Source: Gemmatimonadota bacterium (GTDB lineage: Bacteria > Gemmatimonadota > Gemmatimonadetes > Longimicrobiales > Gaopeijiaceae). Taken from it: 64,000 bases of DNA. The stretch is taken from the NCBI GenBank assembly GCA_015664885.1, contig DQPL01000118.1:26166-90165 (forward strand), written 5' to 3'. A program made the position numbers and the translations under genes. Positions within the stretch are counted from its first letter, which is position 1, and the number at the start of each line of letters is the position of its first letter. Of the stretch, positions 61,112-64,000 are shown one piece after another. The notes beneath the pieces were generated by a model that worked only from the letters and a program-made list of their open reading frames with translations, was not told where the DNA came from and ran no database searches.

Positions 61112-61387
61112 ATGAGCATGAAACCCACGCCGGCGGACGACGTCCTGGCAATGCTCGCGATCGCGGTGGGCTTTGCCTCCAACGCGGCGATCACCATGGC
61201 GCTCTTCTATACGCCGCCTGCGCTGCTCGACTCGCGCGTGCTCCATCCCGCTCCGTTCGAGGAGTCGGCGGTGTACCGGTTGGACTTCCGGGACCGGGTC
61301 CTCATGTCGGGGCCTGAAGATGAGCGGACCGGCTGGGCCCCCATGGCGGACCGGCCGGAAGTGATCTGGGAGTTTCGGGCCCGGTAG
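61112..61387 (+). CDS. Small hypothetical membrane protein
   Basis: 91 residues with one likely helix (LAMLAIAVGFASNAAITMAL) and a soluble C-terminal part ending PEVIWEFRAR. No family recognised. It starts 93 bases from the divergent gene at 61018 and stops 12 bases before the convergent DUF1326-type gene. Its codon use looks like that of the neighbours, so I think it is real. Confidence 0.45.
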   Translation: MSMKPTPADDVLAMLAIAVGFASNAAITMALFYTPPALLDSRVLHPAPFEESAVYRLDFRDRVLMSGPEDERTGWAPMADRPEVIWEFRAR

Positions 61388-61399
61388 CTCCCCGACCAG

Positions 61400-62026
61400 C
61401 TAGCCGGAAACGCGCATTTCGGACTTGAATCCGTTCGTGCCCGAGTACGACCAGTCGGCCTCCCCACTTCTATGTGTGTGCACCACGGACTCGTATTGCA
61501 CGTAGTCGTGGTAGGATCTGGAAGGGAGTCCGGTGATGGTGATTGGGCTGCCATCGAGGCCTGGAAACAACTTCATCTCCACAGTCGACTCGGGAACCGA
61601 AAATCGGAACGTGTCTGAGGTCTCCGACACGGTCAAAGGCACACGCACCTGGACCTGAGCGAGCCGAGCGAACCCCCCGAACGCAACGGGCATGAGTCGA
61701 TCGAGCGTCACGATCTCGGTGCCGCCGAGCGCATCGTCGATGTAGATCCGCGTCCAGCGTCCCATGTAGAAGGTCACCACGAAGTTGATACCGGCTAACG
61801 AATCGCCCTCGAATTGACCCTCTCGGATCTGGATCAGCCGCGAGCCGTGGCAGGTCCGCTCAGGTCGCCCAAAGTTGCACGAGCAAGGAATGTCACAACT
61901 GCAGCATTCCGAGATGTTGGCCGTGAATGACCAGCGACGCAGGGTCGCAAAAGGGACGCGGCTCGGGCCAAGGACCGGCGCGACCGCTGCCGCTCCCACC
62001 AGTTTGCTGAATTCTCTCCTGTCCAT
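61400..62026 (-). CDS. Exported DUF1326-like protein
   Basis: 208 residues. A Tat-like leader (MDRREFSKLVGAAAVAP) precedes SECCSCDIPCSCNFG, a Cys cluster typical of DUF1326, then GRWTRIYIDDALGG and a beta-rich remainder with VEMKLFPGLDGSPITITG. DUF1326 proteins are secreted beta-barrels of unknown role. The six close Cys could bind metal or form disulfides. Confidence 0.75.
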   Translation of the reverse strand: MDRREFSKLVGAAAVAPVLGPSRVPFATLRRWSFTANISECCSCDIPCSCNFGRPERTCHGSRLIQIREGQFEGDSLAGINFVVTFYMGRWTRIYIDDALGGTEIVTLDRLMPVAFGGFARLAQVQVRVPLTVSETSDTFRFSVPESTVEMKLFPGLDGSPITITGLPSRSYHDYVQYESVVHTHRSGEADWSYSGTNGFKSEMRVSG

Positions 62027-62211
62027 GGCGACGCCTCTCCCCGTGTAAGTACGGCCACGCAGTTGATGGCCCGATCGTAGACTCCGCTCCGGGGACGGTC
62101 AACGCGCCGCGGGAGCTCATCAGGGGAGGCGTGCGTTGCCAGGTGTGTTCGCGCCGTCGATGTTCCCGGCTCAGGCGCGTTCGAGCGGGAGCGCATATCC
62201 GTGAGAGGCGA

Positions 62212-63372
62212 ATGGACCTGACCCCCGAGCAACAATCGATCCGCGACGCGGTGCAAAAGCTCTGCGTCCCGTTCGACGACGACTACTGGCTCGAGCGCGA
62301 TCGCAGCGAAGAATTCCCCTTCGACTTTCATCGCGCGATCGCGGACGGAGGCTGGCTCGGCATTGCGATGCCGGAGCAATACGGTGGTGGGGGCCTGGGC
62401 GTCACCGAGGCCGCCTTGATGATGCATACCGTGGCGAACTCAGCCGGTGCAATGAGCGCCGCCTCCGCGATCCACATAAACATCTTCGGACCCCACGCGA
62501 TCGTCGTCTTCGGTACGGACGAACAGAAGCAACGCTGGCTCCCACCACTCATCAGAGGTGAGACAAAGTCCTGTTTTGGCGTCACCGAGGCCGATGCCGG
62601 CCTGGACACCACTTCGATCGCGACCACCGCTCGGCGTACCGACGAGGGCTACGAGATCCACGGCAAGAAGGTCTGGACGTCCACCGCGCAGGAAGCCGAC
62701 AAGATCATGCTGCTGGCCCGCACGACGCCCAAGGAGGAGTGCGAGCGGCACACCGATGGCATGACCCTGTTCTACACCGACCTGGACCGCGATTACTGCG
62801 ACGTAACGACGATTCCCAAGATGGGTCGCGCCTCCGTCGACTCGTGTGAAGTGTTTGTCGATGGTTTGCCGGTGCCCGCGGAAGACCGGGTTGGGGAGGA
62901 AGGGCAGGGCTTTGCCTGCCTCCTGCACAGCCTCAACCCGGAACGCATCCTCATCGCAGCCGAGGCGATCGGCATCGGACGGAACGCTTTAGCCCGCGCG
63001 ACCGAGTACGCCAAGACACGCGTCGTATTCGATCGTCCAATTGGCCAGAATCAGGCCATCCAGCATCCGCTGGCTCAGAGCTGGATGGAGCTGGAAGCGG
63101 CCTGGATGATGACCATGCGCGCGGCCAGCCTCTACGATTCGGGCGAGCCGTGCGGGCTCGAGGCCAACGCCGCCAAGTACCTGGCCGGGGAAGCGGGCTT
63201 TCAGGCCTGCACGCGCGCCGTGATGACCCACGGCGGCATGGGCTACGCCAAGGAATTCCACGTGGAGCGGCTGCTTCGCGAGGTAATGATCGCGAGGCTG
63301 GCTCCGGTCAGCCCCGAGCTCATCCTCTGCCATATCGCGGAGAAAGCGTTGGGGCTGCCGAAGTCCTATTGA
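62212..63372 (+). CDS. Acyl-CoA dehydrogenase
   Basis: 386 residues from ATG 62212 with a nearby GAGG; the open frame reaches 62131 but without family sequence. The three ACAD domains are present: N-terminal helices (GIAMPEQYGGGGLGVTEA), the FAD-binding beta-domain (CFGVTEADAGLDTTSI, KVWTSTAQEADKIM) and the C-terminal helices (ARATEYAKTRVVFDRPIGQNQ, MTHGGMGYAKEFHVERLLRE). It oxidises acyl-CoA in the cytoplasm and passes electrons to ETF. No CoA ligase or ETF gene is next to it. Confidence 0.92.
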   Translation: MDLTPEQQSIRDAVQKLCVPFDDDYWLERDRSEEFPFDFHRAIADGGWLGIAMPEQYGGGGLGVTEAALMMHTVANSAGAMSAASAIHINIFGPHAIVVFGTDEQKQRWLPPLIRGETKSCFGVTEADAGLDTTSIATTARRTDEGYEIHGKKVWTSTAQEADKIMLLARTTPKEECERHTDGMTLFYTDLDRDYCDVTTIPKMGRASVDSCEVFVDGLPVPAEDRVGEEGQGFACLLHSLNPERILIAAEAIGIGRNALARATEYAKTRVVFDRPIGQNQAIQHPLAQSWMELEAAWMMTMRAASLYDSGEPCGLEANAAKYLAGEAGFQACTRAVMTHGGMGYAKEFHVERLLREVMIARLAPVSPELILCHIAEKALGLPKSY

Positions 63373-63421
63373 TGCGAGTGGTCACCGCTCCGCCGATCGA
63401 TCCGCGCCGAGTCGTGCGCCG

Positions 63422-64000
63422 CTACTGCGCTATGCCTCCCAACCGTACCGCCGTCGCTCCTCCGAGATGGATGCCGTTGAACAGGAACTTGAAGGTCGCG
63501 TGAGGCTGTGACCGCTTCTTGATGAGCGGACCGAACAGGAACATGCGGCCGTCGCCGAGCTTGGCCTCTGAAACAGTTGTGCCGCCGAAGAGCCTGTGCT
63601 CTCCCCACGCCCACCCGCTCAGCAGCGGCGTCTCGGAATCGAACCACGCCACGGGGGTGACGCCCTGGCTGGTGGCTTGCGGCAAGAGGCGGAAGACGGG
63701 GCTGTTGTTGAACATGATGTTGGTGCGCTGCCCGAAGCCGTAGGCCAGCGGATGAGTGTTGTCGACCGCCATGTCGAGCACCGAGCTGGGCACATAATAC
63801 GCGGCGCGCCCCAACGGCCGGTCCTGACCGTCCGTGAGATGGTTCGTCATGGGCAGGCCGGCGTGCGCGGCGATCGAGGTCGATGAGCCGATAGCCAGCA
63901 GCGTACCGCCGTCCCGCACGAAGTCGATGAGGTTGGGGATGGTCTGCCCGGCGGTGACGCTGCCGAGCATCGGCTGGTACTCCTGCGGGATGTTGCCGCC
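63422..64000 (-). CDS. C-terminal part of an M14-type carboxypeptidase family protein (partial)
   Basis: 193 codons from the window edge to the stop at 63422. The segment has NLIDFVRDGGTLLAIGSSTS, MFNNSPVFRLLP, VTPVAWFDSETPLLSGWAWG and GRMFLFGPLIKKRSQPHATF, which matches the class I amidotransferase-like C-terminal domain seen after M14 zinc-carboxypeptidase domains in many Gemmatimonadota and Bacteroidota proteins. The catalytic M14 domain would be outside the window, so the enzyme type is a strong guess. Confidence 0.65.
   Translation of the reverse strand, partial: GGNIPQEYQPMLGSVTAGQTIPNLIDFVRDGGTLLAIGSSTSIAAHAGLPMTNHLTDGQDRPLGRAAYYVPSSVLDMAVDNTHPLAYGFGQRTNIMFNNSPVFRLLPQATSQGVTPVAWFDSETPLLSGWAWGEHRLFGGTTVSEAKLGDGRMFLFGPLIKKRSQPHATFKFLFNGIHLGGATAVRLGGIAQ

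Noticed and set aside
1..64000. CRISPR arrays, tRNA or rRNA genes, prophage, transposases
   Set aside because: Looked for by eye on both strands; none could be supported.

Overview
This is a GC-rich chromosomal window (only a few short AT-rich patches, mostly promoters) from an aerobic, organotrophic bacterium. The gene mix is what I associate with environmental Gemmatimonadota, with Acidobacteriota second: secreted S9 peptidases, PQQ-dependent dehydrogenases, a DUF1592/DUF1552 pair, a penicillin acylase, PafA-type phosphatases, exported cyclase and cytochromes, Tat signals and many 'AQ'-ending signal peptides. No rRNA, tRNA, CRISPR array, integrase or intact insertion sequence was seen. The taxonomic call is inference from gene content, with no marker gene to confirm it.

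Layout. 1-7.1 kb: tail of a molybdenum-hydroxylase FAD subunit; a protein with an internal lipobox and BON domain; a secreted haem/copper-type protein with a partner; a secreted cupin; then, on the minus strand, a P-loop-less ATPase-like protein, a Tat-exported molybdopterin sulfite-oxidase-family enzyme and a cytochrome c. 7.1-11 kb: two unrelated glutamine synthetases in tandem (type III then type II) and a PadR regulator. 11-20 kb: a PQQ dehydrogenase and an S9 peptidase among several broken genes (a class V aminotransferase with an internal TGA, a CNB-DUF4388 gene and a PD40 gene with frameshifts, a secreted protein cut by an amber codon). 20-30 kb: an SLC13 permease, a thioesterase, a complete TRAP transporter operon (dctPQM), a penicillin acylase and a PafA-like phosphatase carrying four lesions.

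30-37.4 kb: two copies of an unusual zinc-ribbon protein flank a RelE/Phd toxin-antitoxin remnant, a sugar-type ABC importer and a second PQQ dehydrogenase. 37.4-48.3 kb: phosphodiesterases, fragments of an FtsX permease and a hybrid kinase, a tandem NTF2 lipoprotein, a frameshifted metallophosphoesterase, a PHP-like secreted hydrolase, an ornithine-cyclodeaminase-family enzyme and a FAD oxidase that seems to start at ATT. 48.4-50.3 kb: a small island with HigBA and its palindromic operator, DUF2203, and a DUF4160/DUF2442 pair. 50.3-64 kb: a mostly co-directional minus-strand run (exported HpcH/HpaI aldolase, S9 peptidase, ankyrin protein, DUF1552, DUF1592, FmdB zinc ribbon, cyclase), then small exported proteins, an acyl-CoA dehydrogenase and the end of an M14-family protein.

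The working theme is scavenging: extracytoplasmic hydrolysis of peptides, phosphoesters and amides, uptake by TRAP, ABC and SLC13 systems, periplasmic quinoprotein, molybdoenzyme and cytochrome oxidation, and nitrogen assimilation by two glutamine synthetases. The most striking structural property is the number of damaged genes, about eleven in 64 kb. Either this is a decaying accessory region or the assembly has a raised error rate; the sequence alone cannot separate these.
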